This document shows positions 55,007 through 64,000 of a stretch of 64,000 bases of DNA, in pieces (positions within the stretch are counted from its first letter, which is position 1; each line of letters begins with the position of its first letter). The notes under the pieces were generated by a model. It had not been told where the DNA came from. It saw nothing but the letters and a program-made list of their open reading frames with translations, and ran no database searches. Where the stretch lies: positions 44,402,376 to 44,466,375 of the forward strand of contig CM064523.1 of the NCBI GenBank assembly GCA_032716605.1. Reading direction: 5' to 3'. This DNA comes from Paralithodes platypus. Taxonomy: Eukaryota; Arthropoda; Malacostraca; Decapoda; Lithodidae. A program made the translations under genes and the position numbers.

Positions 55007-55220
55007 AAGTGTCACACTATGCTGAATTAAGTGCCGACGCTCCACGACTTAAGAAGTGGCGATAGAAGTGGGAAACCACTGCCGAGTAACGTGGGTGATC
55101 GAGGGACGGGATGCCCACGGCGGGCACTATGGATGGGCATGCCGCCTAACGGCAACTGGACGGGGTCGAGCGGCAACCATGCAAGACCTAAGGGAGATAA
55201 ATGACGCCGTCGGGGCGGCG
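55007..55220. other. GC-rich structured segment before the Gypsy LTR, unidentified
   Basis: Much more GC-rich than its surroundings, with several small inverted repeats (GCCCACGGCGGGC, GACGCCGTCGGGGCGGCGT). There is no convincing ORF. It may be the end of another repeat into which the Gypsy element inserted. The right half of its target duplication lies beyond the window. Confidence 0.4.
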
Positions 55221-56785
55221 TGTTACGACTGGGGTTCAAATATATCACGGCTCTTATTCATTGGACTAGTAATGGCATAAATGCTACAATGGAAAGCGCT
55301 AGCTCCAACCTCTGATGTATATTCCCAGTGAACAAAGAACACAAATACTCTCCAGAGTTCTATATGCAATAATAGGCTATCAAACTCTCAATAAATGTGC
55401 ATCTATTCTAGGCTTAATGTTATGTGAAAACAGCCTATTACTACCTATAACCGAAGGTGCTTGGATATGGTATGCAAAGTAAGGTGGTAAGAGAGGTTAC
55501 AGCTTACGTTACTTTAATCAATAAATGTCAGGCACTCCTGCATGAAAGAAAGTGCACTAAAGTCCTTCAACACTAACAAGGAATCTTCTTTAAATGTTAG
55601 ATGCTATAAAGATGCTCGAATCGGAAATGGAACCCAAAAAAGGCAGGCAGCGGAACAATGCTCGAGCAGGCTATGCTCACAAAAAGGCAGAATATATAAT
55701 GCAGTCGGAGCCAAGAATATCCTAAACACTACAACAATAATAATACTCGCCACGGCAATACAGTATTCCTATCAACAAAAAGAGCCTAAGTCGTTTGTGT
55801 CTCAATACATCAAACTAGGCTGCGAAATGCTTGTGTAATCATAAATGGGTATGCATAATAAGAGTAATTGGTTTAATATACTTAATGTCTACTATGATTG
55901 ATAAAGTCTAGCTAGAGTCAATGATACGAGATACTAGTGCGCATGGCATGCCGCATAGGCTAGTGCAAATCTCAAGTCTGTGCGTCAAATATTACGTTAT
56001 AATGAAGGGTAGCTCTCTTGAGAAACCTTAATACCGAAGTATTAAGCGTTCTCCTGGCGTACCTCAAAGACAAACAACGAGCTTAGAACAGTGCAGAATG
56101 GTATAGGCAAAAAGCCCTCATTCGTGCATGCTCTACTCTCAATGGCACACAGACTAGAATTTACTCAATCAACTCCAGTTCTCAGGTATGTCATACAGCT
56201 TTTAACTAAAGCCAGCACCCATTGGAAACAATACCTTATAATATCAGACCCCTAGTCTAGCATTATCTAATCCAGCAGAACACTAATAATTATAGGAAGC
56301 AGTACTGAACTATATGAATGCTAACCAATGCTTCGTGATCAACTTATCTTAACAACTAACATACATAGGTTATATCAGACCTTAACGCACAATACAACTG
56401 GCCAGCATTAAGCTGATTTTGCAGAGTTAACCAGAGGGGGTATAATATTAATAAAAGGTGGTGACAGATATGGAAAATGAGAGAGATAGGTAGAGGAAAA
56501 GATTCTCAGGTGCAGTGCGGGAGACAGGTATCAAAGGATAAGAGGGATGCGTTCTAGAAACCAGATCTGAGAGAGAAAGTGGCAAGGGAGCTGTATATAT
56601 ACTAGCACTAGGTCGAGCCGTGTGGGAAAAAAGCGGTAACAAGTCCTTCAGCCAATACTAAAGAAGCCAGCCAAACATGACGTCACAAAGCATGGTAAAA
56701 AACTCCCTCAACGAATCCCCACGAGGCCAGCCAGCTATGACGTCATCGAGTATAGCAAAACACTACGCGCCTCCTCTCACTCTGT

Positions 56786-56821
<36 letters not shown>

Positions 56822-57046
56822 CTATCATTACTACTTAATGATAAAACATATACTTTGCAATTAAATATATAAAGCCTTGACATGGGCGAAAACAAAGAGC
56901 CTTTCTGGACTGCCCATGACACGAGCTTTCATATGAAATAAAGCACACAATAATACATCAACTGTAGCCACATCCACTGCCCTGGCGATCCTAGCGAGTC
57001 ACTGTAGGACAAGCCATGCAGTTCTAACGGAGTGGTTAACGTCACA
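55221..57046 (-). repeat. Gypsy 3' LTR (1826 bp)
   Basis: On the + strand it starts TGTTACGACTGGGG and ends GGTTAACGTCACA, so in element sense TGTGACG...CGTAACA. The first 1.1 kb matches the right LTR at roughly 98% by eye. It contains a (CT)n tract at about 56791-56816. Confidence 0.88.
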
Positions 57047-57061
57047 CCCCTCCCCCCCAAA
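57047..57061 (-). promoter_or_regulatory. Gypsy polypurine tract
   Basis: In element sense CTTTGGGGGGGAGGGG lies directly before the 3' LTR, a textbook position and composition for plus-strand priming. Confidence 0.8.
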
Positions 57062-57524
57062 GATTTTTCTTAGGGGCCCAAGGCTCACAGAAATCTGATT
57101 GCTTAGAACCCATGCTATATCTCTACTTCCCATCACCCAGAGGCAGTAAAATATCTGGCACAGTTCTTCAACAAAACATTTTACAAAATTATAACCCTCC
57201 CCAACACAATAGGTTAAATTATATGTAGTTATGCTCCTCAAGAGCGAGCTTCTCTAGCCCAGCATTCTGAGAGAAGTGCAACTCAGAATTACTGTTATAA
57301 CATACTGAACAAATTTAACTATCAAAGAAAGAGTTTTTATTTGATTTTTATGTTTTTAATTTGTTTATTTCGGCTGCACTATAGAGGCAAGCCTATTTTT
57401 TCTTCTATACCAAACGCTCAACTCCTGCTTTACGACCCAATACGCTGGGCTACAACCGCGAGCCAACAAGCACCAAGCGCAAAATACTATTCAAACTAAA
57501 GCAGGAGGCTACCCGTGTGTCAAT
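57062..57524. other. Gypsy 3' untranslated region
   Basis: Lies between the RNase H stop codon and the polypurine tract. No further ORF is recognised. Confidence 0.6.
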
Positions 57525-58031
57525 CTACCCAGGATCATATACCCTTGAAAGACAATCTGCAACCACGTTGTCACAACCGGCAATATGGCGTATGTCCAGG
57601 TTATATACCAGTAACCTTAGTGACCACCTGGTCAGCCTCATATTCCGATTGTGAAACTGGTCCAAGAACTTGAGAGGGTGATGATCTGGGTAAACTACAA
57701 CGACCGGACCATAGGCTGGAACATAGACCTCGAAATGCCTCAGAGCAAGTACAATTGCCAGCAGCTCCCTCTCGACAACAGAGCAGCTCCCCTGGGCTGA
57801 ATTGAACTTCTCCGAGCAGAAACTAACAGGATGCTCCAGCCCATCATCGTCCTTTTTCACAAGGACGGCACCAGCCCCCACACCACTAGCATCCGTTGCT
57901 AGTTGGAAAGGTAGGCTAAAGTCAGGGGCCCTGAGGATCGGGTGAGTGCACAACAGGTGTTTTACTTCTCTAAACGCCTTCTCACACTCAGGCGCCCATT
58001 TGAACTTCTTATCCTTCCAGTTATCCTCCAC
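57525..58031 (-). pseudogene. Gypsy RNase H segment
   Basis: 168 codons: a connector FKWAPECEKAFREVKHLL, then PFQLATDASGVGAGAVL (first catalytic Asp), VERELLAIVLALRHFEVYV (Glu), VYPDHHPLKFL where the Asp-containing TDH box reads PDH, and HIAGCDNVVADCLSRV at the end. This would degrade RNA in the RNA-DNA hybrid. The RT that should precede it is missing: the preceding 50 bp join it directly to the integrase C-terminus. Confidence 0.88.
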
Positions 58032-58081
58032 CTGAGCTTGACTGTCCCGTTATCCTTCTCCACCTTGACTGCCAAACATCA

Positions 58082-59135
58082 TCACAGGCACAGTGAGAGG
58101 CTCAGGGGGTGCCTCCCATACTCCTTCACGAGATTAACATGACATAACTGATTGCGCTTCCGTCTGTCTGGAGTGGCTACCAAGTAATCCAGGTCTGATA
58201 GCTCCTCCACCACCCTATAAGGACCAGTGTACTTCGCAGATAAGGGGTGACCTATAAGGGGCAGTAGAATCAACACCTCCTGACCCACGTGAAACTCCCT
58301 GAGTTCAACCTTGAGGTCGTACCTGTCCTTCCTGAGGGCCTGAGAGCTAGTCAAATTACGGCCAGTCAACTCCAGACTGCGCAACATCCGTTCTCGACTG
58401 TTGAGGACACACTTGAGCATAGAACAAGGTTTTTTCTGCGCCCTCCCATACATCTTCAACCATATGGAGAGGCCCTCTGACACGGTGTCCAAAGACGAGC
58501 TCATTAGGGCTGAATCCCAAACTCTCCCCAGGTACCTCCCGCACAGCAAACAAAACACATGGCAGGCCAAGATCCCAATCCTTCCCACTCTCAAAGCAAC
58601 AACAACGAAGCACAGATTTCAAGGCTGAGTGCCATCGCTCTAACACACCCTGGCTCTCCGGATGATATGCAGATGACACAACCCCAACAATCCCATGCTG
58701 CGGCATTGCTTGAACAAAGAGGCTAGAAGTGAAGTTGGGTCCCTGGACTGACTGAATCCCCTGCAGGTAACCATACCGGGAAAAATACACTAGCAAGCTT
58801 CGGACCACCGTCTTCGCCGACCCATTTCTCATAGGGTATGCGTCAGGGTACCTTGTTGCTACATCTCCCGACTGTGCATCACTGTCCTCCTTCAACTCTT
58901 TCGTCTTTTTAAGCCCATCCTCTGCCTTTTCAGGAACAGTTACTGGGTCTTCTCCAGACTCGAAATGTGGTCCTAATAATGAGTCCCCGAGAAGGTCCGT
59001 TGATACTAAACTCTCAACCGCATCAACTTTCAATCCCTTTTCAGTACCTTTCCTCCGCTGATCTAAAGATTGTTGACCAGAATGTGACTCCCTGGATGCA
59101 GGATCTCCGGTGACAACACACGCCATAGGCTGCAC
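58082..59135 (-). pseudogene. Gypsy integrase core and C-terminus after a deletion
   Basis: In 59135-58356 a charged linker from the end of the protease region runs into the integrase core at DVATRYPDAYPMRNGSAKTV with no zinc finger or first catalytic segment. The second catalytic Asp is lost (SVQGPNF for SDQGxNF). The Glu is kept (GVLERWHSALKS). The overlapping frame 58594-58082 carries the C-terminal module (FHVGQEVLILLPL, KYTGPYRVVEEL, NLVKEYGR), so there is also a frameshift near 58400-58590. Confidence 0.85.
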
Positions 59136-59150
59136 CGGACACTTCTCAAC

Positions 59151-60695
59151 TCACTCCTGCTCCTCCCTACTCACGTCGGCCGGCTTCTCGGCAACGACCA
59201 AGGGTGGAGCCTCAGAAGTAGGTCCCGCAAAGTCGTTGCCGAGAAGGAGGTCGACGCCCCCAACAGGTAACTTCTCCACAATTCCTACATCCAGGTCCCG
59301 AGTCACACCATCAACTTCCATCTTCATTCTTACAAGCGGGTATGACCTTGTCGCATTAACTCCCTGAACCACAACCACCCGCGCCGTATTGACAGGTTTA
59401 CCAGTTAAATTTCTCAACAGTGTTTGCGATGCCCCAGTGTCACGCAAAATTCTCACCTCATGTCTTCTACCCCCCCACTCCACACAACCGAGTCCCCTGT
59501 GGTCACTAAAGGCATCACAGACAGGGAATAAGCCTTCCGGATCCTTCTGCACTGGCAGTGTATTTACCTCGGAAGAAATGCCTCTAACACACTCCGATGT
59601 CTTCTTGAACACTCCAATGCCGTGAGCAAAAGACACGGCTGCCGGAGGAGGTCGACTAGGGCACTCATTTGCCTTATGACCCTCCTGGTGGCAACTAAAA
59701 CACATAAATTTCGGTTTCGGCTTATACTGTGATGTAAAAGGCCCCTGACTTTTCACATACGGTGTGGTGTAAGGTTTGGATTCAGTTTTAGTTTCATGGC
59801 TCTTCTGTTTAAATGTGTCATTGCTACGGGGAGGGGGAGGATAACGGTCCCTAGCACTTGCATCGTACTTCTGTGAGAACCCGCAACCCCGAATCAACGA
59901 CAGCCGTCGATCAGTCATTTCTGCTGCTACTACTAGAGTTCTTGGGTTTTTCTCCTTTAAGTTCAAAGTTAGATCACCGCCCGTGCTCTTAAAGAACTGC
60001 TCCAACATCATCAACTGCTTAACTCCATCAAATGTTGTTACCTTCTCAGATCGGAGCCAGTTCCCCATAGCATCGGACAAGTCCCGGGCGTGTTCCAAAA
60101 AGGTGCTATCTCTTCCCTTAGTTACACCCCGGAACTTCAAACGGTACGTTTCTGGTTGCAGTTCGTATGCACTCAGGACAGCCTCCTTGAGATCCTCATA
60201 CACAATAAATGACTCCAAAGGTAACGCATCGTAGGCTTTAAGACCCTTGCCTATTAATCTAGAGGATACAAGTGCTGCCCATTTATTCTCTGGCCACTGG
60301 TGTTCCTGGCACTTCTTTTCAAAGCGTGCACAAAATTCTGTTACCCCACTCTCATCAAACACCGGAACCAGTTTCAATAAGTGCGAGAGAGATTGATCAT
60401 GAGCACGGTTACCAGCCCCAAGTCGCTGTCCCGTTGTCTCTACTCGCGACTTCTCTACGTCCCTGTCAGCACAGTACCTAGTCGACTCAGCTTGGATTTT
60501 TGCTAGCTCTATGTGCTCATGACTGATAGTTTTTCTCTCTTCTATCTTGGCTAATTCTATTTGCTGCTGGATCTTAGCTAATTCGAGCTGAAGCAATAAT
60601 TCTGGAGTTAACCCTTGAGGAGGTGAAGGTGCTACAATGTTTGAAATTACCGGTGGTCCCCCCAGGGGCAACCTACCCTGCCAGTCACCACCCAC
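59151..60695 (-). pseudogene. Gypsy Gag (SCAN-like) and protease
   Basis: 514 codons. Glu/Lys-rich helices (QQQIELAKIEE) precede a SCAN/Gag core: LVPVFDESGVTEFCARFEKK, then ENKWAALVSSRLIGKGLKAY. Then come a zinc knuckle CFSCHQEGHKANEC and an aspartic protease with RDTGASQTLL and LLLGNDFAG. Gag would build the particle and bind RNA, and the protease would mature it. The ORF is long and clean but lacks its N-terminus, which lies in another frame at 61057-60647. Confidence 0.87.
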
Positions 60696-61057
60696 CTGTG
60701 GAAGCGTACCCGGGTCGGCAAACCACTGGGATGGCTGGGAGTCGAGTGTAGGGGAAGCATGGCGGAAGGGCTCTGAGCACTCAACCCATCTCGCTCACCA
60801 GTCACCCTGCCCAGTACACACGTTATCAAGTTATCCCTGGTCATGCTGCTAGTACCCGCATGACCGATAGCTGTGGCCAGGCATTGAAGACCGTACTGAT
60901 TCACACCCTCCAACCGCTCGGCAATAACAGGCCATTGCAAAAATATCCTAGCATCCTCCTCACAGTTCACCTGATTAACCATTTCATCATGCTGCTGTTC
61001 CTCAGTTTCGACATGACGTACTGTGTCTCCATTCTCCTCTGATCCGGTATAAGACAT
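60647..61057 (-). pseudogene. Gypsy Gag N-terminal part, frameshifted
   Basis: From an ATG at 61057 (MSYTGSEENGD) this frame reads an acidic N-terminus and NQYGLQCLATAIGHAG. It overlaps the downstream Gag frame at 60695-60647, where a frameshift joins the two. The start is chosen as the first ATG with Gag-like acidic sequence about 200 bp inside the primer site. Confidence 0.65.
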
Positions 61058-61261
61058 GATGCTCACAAAAATTTCCCACCTCAATATTCAGAAAAGAAGC
61101 ACTCCAAACTCTTATACCTCAATATACACACAAAAATTCTCGGAAATACTCAAGGGCTATACTATGTTGCAAAAAACAAATTATTCTTGCTGATCCCCGC
61201 AAAAATATTCCCCAAAACAACAAATGTTCCCTGCTAATAAATGTAGGTTCACCAAATCCTA

Positions 61262-61274
61262 GGTAAGGTCGCCA
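61262..61274 (-). promoter_or_regulatory. Gypsy primer-binding site
   Basis: In element sense TGGCGACCTTACC begins two bases after the LTR. TGGCGAC fits a tRNA ending GTCGCCA, perhaps tRNA-Ser. Position is certain, tRNA identity is not. Confidence 0.65.
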
Positions 61275-61276
61275 TT

Positions 61277-64000
61277 TGTTACGACTGGGGTTCAAATATA
61301 TCAGGGCTCTTATTCATTGGACTAGTAATGGCATAAATGCTACAACGGAAAGCGCTAGCTCCAACCTCTGATGTATATTCGCAGTGAACAAAGAACACAA
61401 ATACTCTCCAGAGTTCTATATGCAATAATAGGCTATCAAACTCTCAATAAATGTGCGTCTATTCTAGGCTTAATGTTATGTGAAAACAGCCTATTACTAC
61501 CTATAAAAGGAAAAGGATGTTCAACAGAGTCAGCTTTATCATTATTTACTAACGATATCCTCAAATCTTTTGATGACAAGCATTTTACAGTTGGTATATT
61601 TTTAGATCTATCCAAACGCATTCGGTACTGTTGACCATCAAATCCTCCTAAAGAAACTCGAACATTATGGCATTAGAGGTACCATTAGCAAATGGTTTCA
61701 CTCTTATCTAACTAGCCTAATCGAAAACAGTATGTACAATATAAGGACAATTCATCTAATATGCAAATAATATCCTACGGAGTACCACAAGGTTCTATAC
61801 TGGGTCCATTGTTGTTCATTTTATTTATTAATGATATTGTAAACTCAAGTATGTTATTTAAATATATATTATTTGCTGATGACAGTACTCTGTACGCCAG
61901 TCACCGGGACTTGCGCTCTCTTATTGTTTCTATAAACAATGAACTTAAGAATGTACATAATTGGATAACTACCAATAAACTTACACTAAATATTAATAAA
62001 ACTAACTTTATAGTCTTTCACAGAAACAAAAACGTTCCAAATGATATGCAACCAATTAAATTTGGTAATCAATCAGTGAGAGAAGTGGAGAGCGTTAAGT
62101 TTCTGGGGATAACGGTGGACAGAAAACTGTCTTGGAACTTACACATAAAGGACGTAACAAATAAACTAAATAAACAATGTGGTATACTGTACTTAACACG
62201 CCAATGTCTTGACTTAAATGCCCTAAAGCTTTTATATTATTCAGTAATTTATCCATTTCTCTTATACTGTCATACAGTATGGGGAGCGACGGGTAAAAGT
62301 AAATTACAACCTGTTGAAGTTGCACAAAGAAAAGTTATACGAACAATTACATTTAGATCCAAATATGCTCACACCAATGAATTATTTCGACAACTTAATC
62401 TCTTAAAATTTGAAGATATTAACATATTTTGCAGTACTATCTTTGTATACAAAGCATTAAATGGCTATAACAATGTGGAATTATTTAGACATCGTGAAAA
62501 TGAAAGGTATGCATTAAGAAATATAAATTCTTTAAATATTCCCCTAATGACCTCTAGACAATCCCAGACATCAATAAAATACCATGGTGCGAAAGTTTGG
62601 AATCAGTTGTCTCCTGACTTACAAAATAAACCCACTCTGCCTAGTTTCAAAATATCACTCAAATCTTCACTAATGTCTAAATATTAATCTTACTTAACAT
62701 TTGACAATAAAACTGCCACAACCCTAAATTACAATCACCTTTATATCGGAAACAAATTAAGATACTGTTCTGGTGTTGATCAATATGTAGGTACCGTACT
62801 GTATATAAGGCTGGGGTCTTCTCTACCCACAGCGGTCTGGGTGGGGGGTGGTTCGGGGTGGTGGCTAGGTAATTATACCTGGCCCCTTCCTGCTGTGGCT
62901 GCGGGGCTGGGGCTGTGCCTCATTAGCTATAATTATATAATATTATATGTTTTAATAATCTTACTGTATGTAAAATAACCATTGAGTTGTATTCAAGGTG
63001 CCTTTAAGAGAGATTGTTCTCAAAAGGCGCAGCCATGATATTATTTTATTGTAAAATTAACATATATTGTATGTTTGATTGGCAAAATAAAAATTAATAA
63101 ATAACAAAAATAACCGAAGGTGCTTGGTTATGGTATGCAAAGTAAGGTGGTAAGAGAGGTTACAGCTTACGTTACTTTAATCAATAAATGTCAGGCACTC
63201 CTGCATGAAAGAAAGTGCACTAAAGTCCTTCAACACTAACAAGGAATCTTCTTTAAATGTTAGATGCTATAAAGATGCTCGAATCGGAAATGGAACCCCA
63301 AAAAGGCAGGCACCGGAACAATGCTCGAGCAGGCTATGCTCACAAAAAGGCAGAATATATAATGCAGTCGGAGCCAAGAATATCCTAAACACTACAACAA
63401 TAATACTCGCCACGGCAATACAGTATTCCTATCAACAAAAAGAGCCTAAGTCGTTTGTGTCTCAATACATCAAACTAGGCTGCGAAATGCTTGGGTAATC
63501 ATAAATGGGTATGCATAATAAGAGTAATTGGTTTAATATACTTAATGTCTACTATGATTGATAAAGTCTAGCTAGAGTCAATGATACGTGATACTAGTGT
63601 GCATGGCATGCCGCATAGCCTAGTGCAAATCTCAAGTCTGTGCGTCAAATATTACGTTATAATGAAGGGTAGCTCTCTTGAGAAACCTTAATGCCGAAGT
63701 ATTAAGCGTTCTCCTGGCGTACCTCAAAGACAAACAACGAGCTTAGAACAGTGCAGAATGGTATAGGCAAAAAGCCCTCATTCGTGCATGTTCTACTCTC
63801 AATGGCACACAGACTAGAATTTACTCAATCAACTCCAGTTCTCAGGTATGTCGTGGAGCTTTTAACTAAAGCCAGCACTCATTGGAAACAATACCTTATA
63901 ATATCAGACCCCTAGTCTAGCATTATCTAATCCAGCAGAACACTAATAATTATAGGAAGCAGTACTGAACTATATGAATGCTAACCAATGCTTCGTGATC
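61277..64000 (-). repeat. Gypsy 5' LTR, interrupted and truncated by the window end
   Basis: It matches the left LTR from TGTTACGACTGGGG onward. A LINE interrupts it from 61507 to 63109. After that it resumes at TAACCGAAGGTGCTTGG and follows the left LTR to the window end, corresponding to about 56340 in the left copy. Confidence 0.88.
61507..63109 (+). pseudogene. 5'-truncated LINE (family F) in the Gypsy LTR
   Basis: The RT starts mid-domain with GCSTESALSLFTNDI and FLDLSK (motif A, then a frameshift). The long frame 61761-62687 holds SYGVPQGSILGPLLFILFIN, LFADDSTLYAS (motif C) and the thumb and C-terminal region through VWNQLSPDLQNKP. The 3' UTR has a GC-rich segment and a hairpin (GGCTAGGTAATTATACCTGG at 62868-62887), then an AATAAATAACAAAA end. 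The short duplication ATAA flanks it, and the empty site is present in the left LTR (CTATAACCGAAGG). The clade is uncertain. Confidence 0.85.

Larger units (their letters stand above)
55221..64000 (-). mobile_element. Ty3/Gypsy element, Gmr1-like, runs past the window end
   Basis: LTR at 55221-57046 and a second LTR starting at 61277, with a primer site and polypurine tract correctly placed for the minus strand. Reading 5' to 3' (right to left): LTR, primer site, Gag with SCAN-like core, zinc knuckle, protease, integrase, RNase H, polypurine tract, LTR. Integrase before RNase H is not the usual Gypsy order but is known from Gmr1-like elements, which also have SCAN-related Gag. RT and the integrase N-terminus are deleted, so the copy is inactive. 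A LINE interrupts the right LTR. Confidence 0.85.

Noticed and set aside
55007..61084. Initial reading of the Gypsy element as scrambled (integrase before RNase H)
   Set aside because: The order matches Gmr1-like elements, and the SCAN-like Gag agrees; only RT and the integrase N-terminus are missing.
24727..64000. Further Dscam exons, including alternative exon 4 or 6 type clusters
   Set aside because: No frame flanked by AG and GT shows Ig features such as a YxC motif or core Trp in this stretch.

Overview
This window is eukaryotic and almost certainly animal. It has two spliced exons with GT/AG borders, a 19.7-kb intron, no operon structure, and very dense transposable elements and tandem repeats. 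The only host gene seen is a Dscam-type immunoglobulin-superfamily gene on the + strand. Its first Ig domain is split between exons at 4678-4877 and 24588-24726. The gene type and the mix of LINE, BEL/Pao, Gypsy and TTAA-flanked elements suggest an arthropod, perhaps a decapod crustacean. The species is inference.

Layout. 1-4677: a LINE fragment (family A, copy 1), a tandem repeat built from 28- and 39-bp units, and a fold-back element. 4678-4877: Dscam exon. 4878-24587: intron dominated by a G-rich 24-bp minisatellite (5005-13463, 17179-17774, 20994-21150, 23384-23692). The minisatellite is split by two further LINE-A copies and a 2.2-kb terminal-inverted-repeat transposon. These carry nested insertions of their own: two TTAA-flanked elements and one hAT-like element with an 8-bp duplication. 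24588-24726: second Dscam exon. 25431-26368: a LINE 3' fragment and two tRNA-derived SINEs.

26991-35022 is a complete BEL/Pao LTR retrotransposon with 567-bp LTRs, a CCGTT target duplication and a tRNA-Tyr-type primer site. It carries an extra 206-codon ORF ahead of gag that encodes an SGNH/GDSL-type hydrolase. A ~50-bp motif is repeated in front of both the hydrolase ORF and the gag ORF. This is the most unusual system in the window. The gag-pol frame is broken by two stops and one frameshift.

36374-47455 is a nested stack. A poly(A)-tailed LINE is split just before its YADD motif by a second LINE with a perfect 19-bp target duplication. That LINE in turn holds a CR1-like LINE, a Penelope-type or related reverse transcriptase, and two TTAA-flanked elements. 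47551-53355 is mostly non-coding: microsatellites, a possible LTR/primer-site remnant, a SINE, and a nested pair of TTAA-type elements. 53356-55006 is a decayed second BEL/Pao copy.

55221-64000 is a Ty3/Gypsy element on the minus strand, cut by the window end. Its Gag resembles SCAN, and its order is Gag-protease-integrase-RNase H, as in Gmr1-like elements. A 5'-truncated LINE sits inside its right LTR. Nearly every coding region except the Dscam exons belongs to a mobile element, most of them visibly broken. All matches were judged by eye; no database search was possible.
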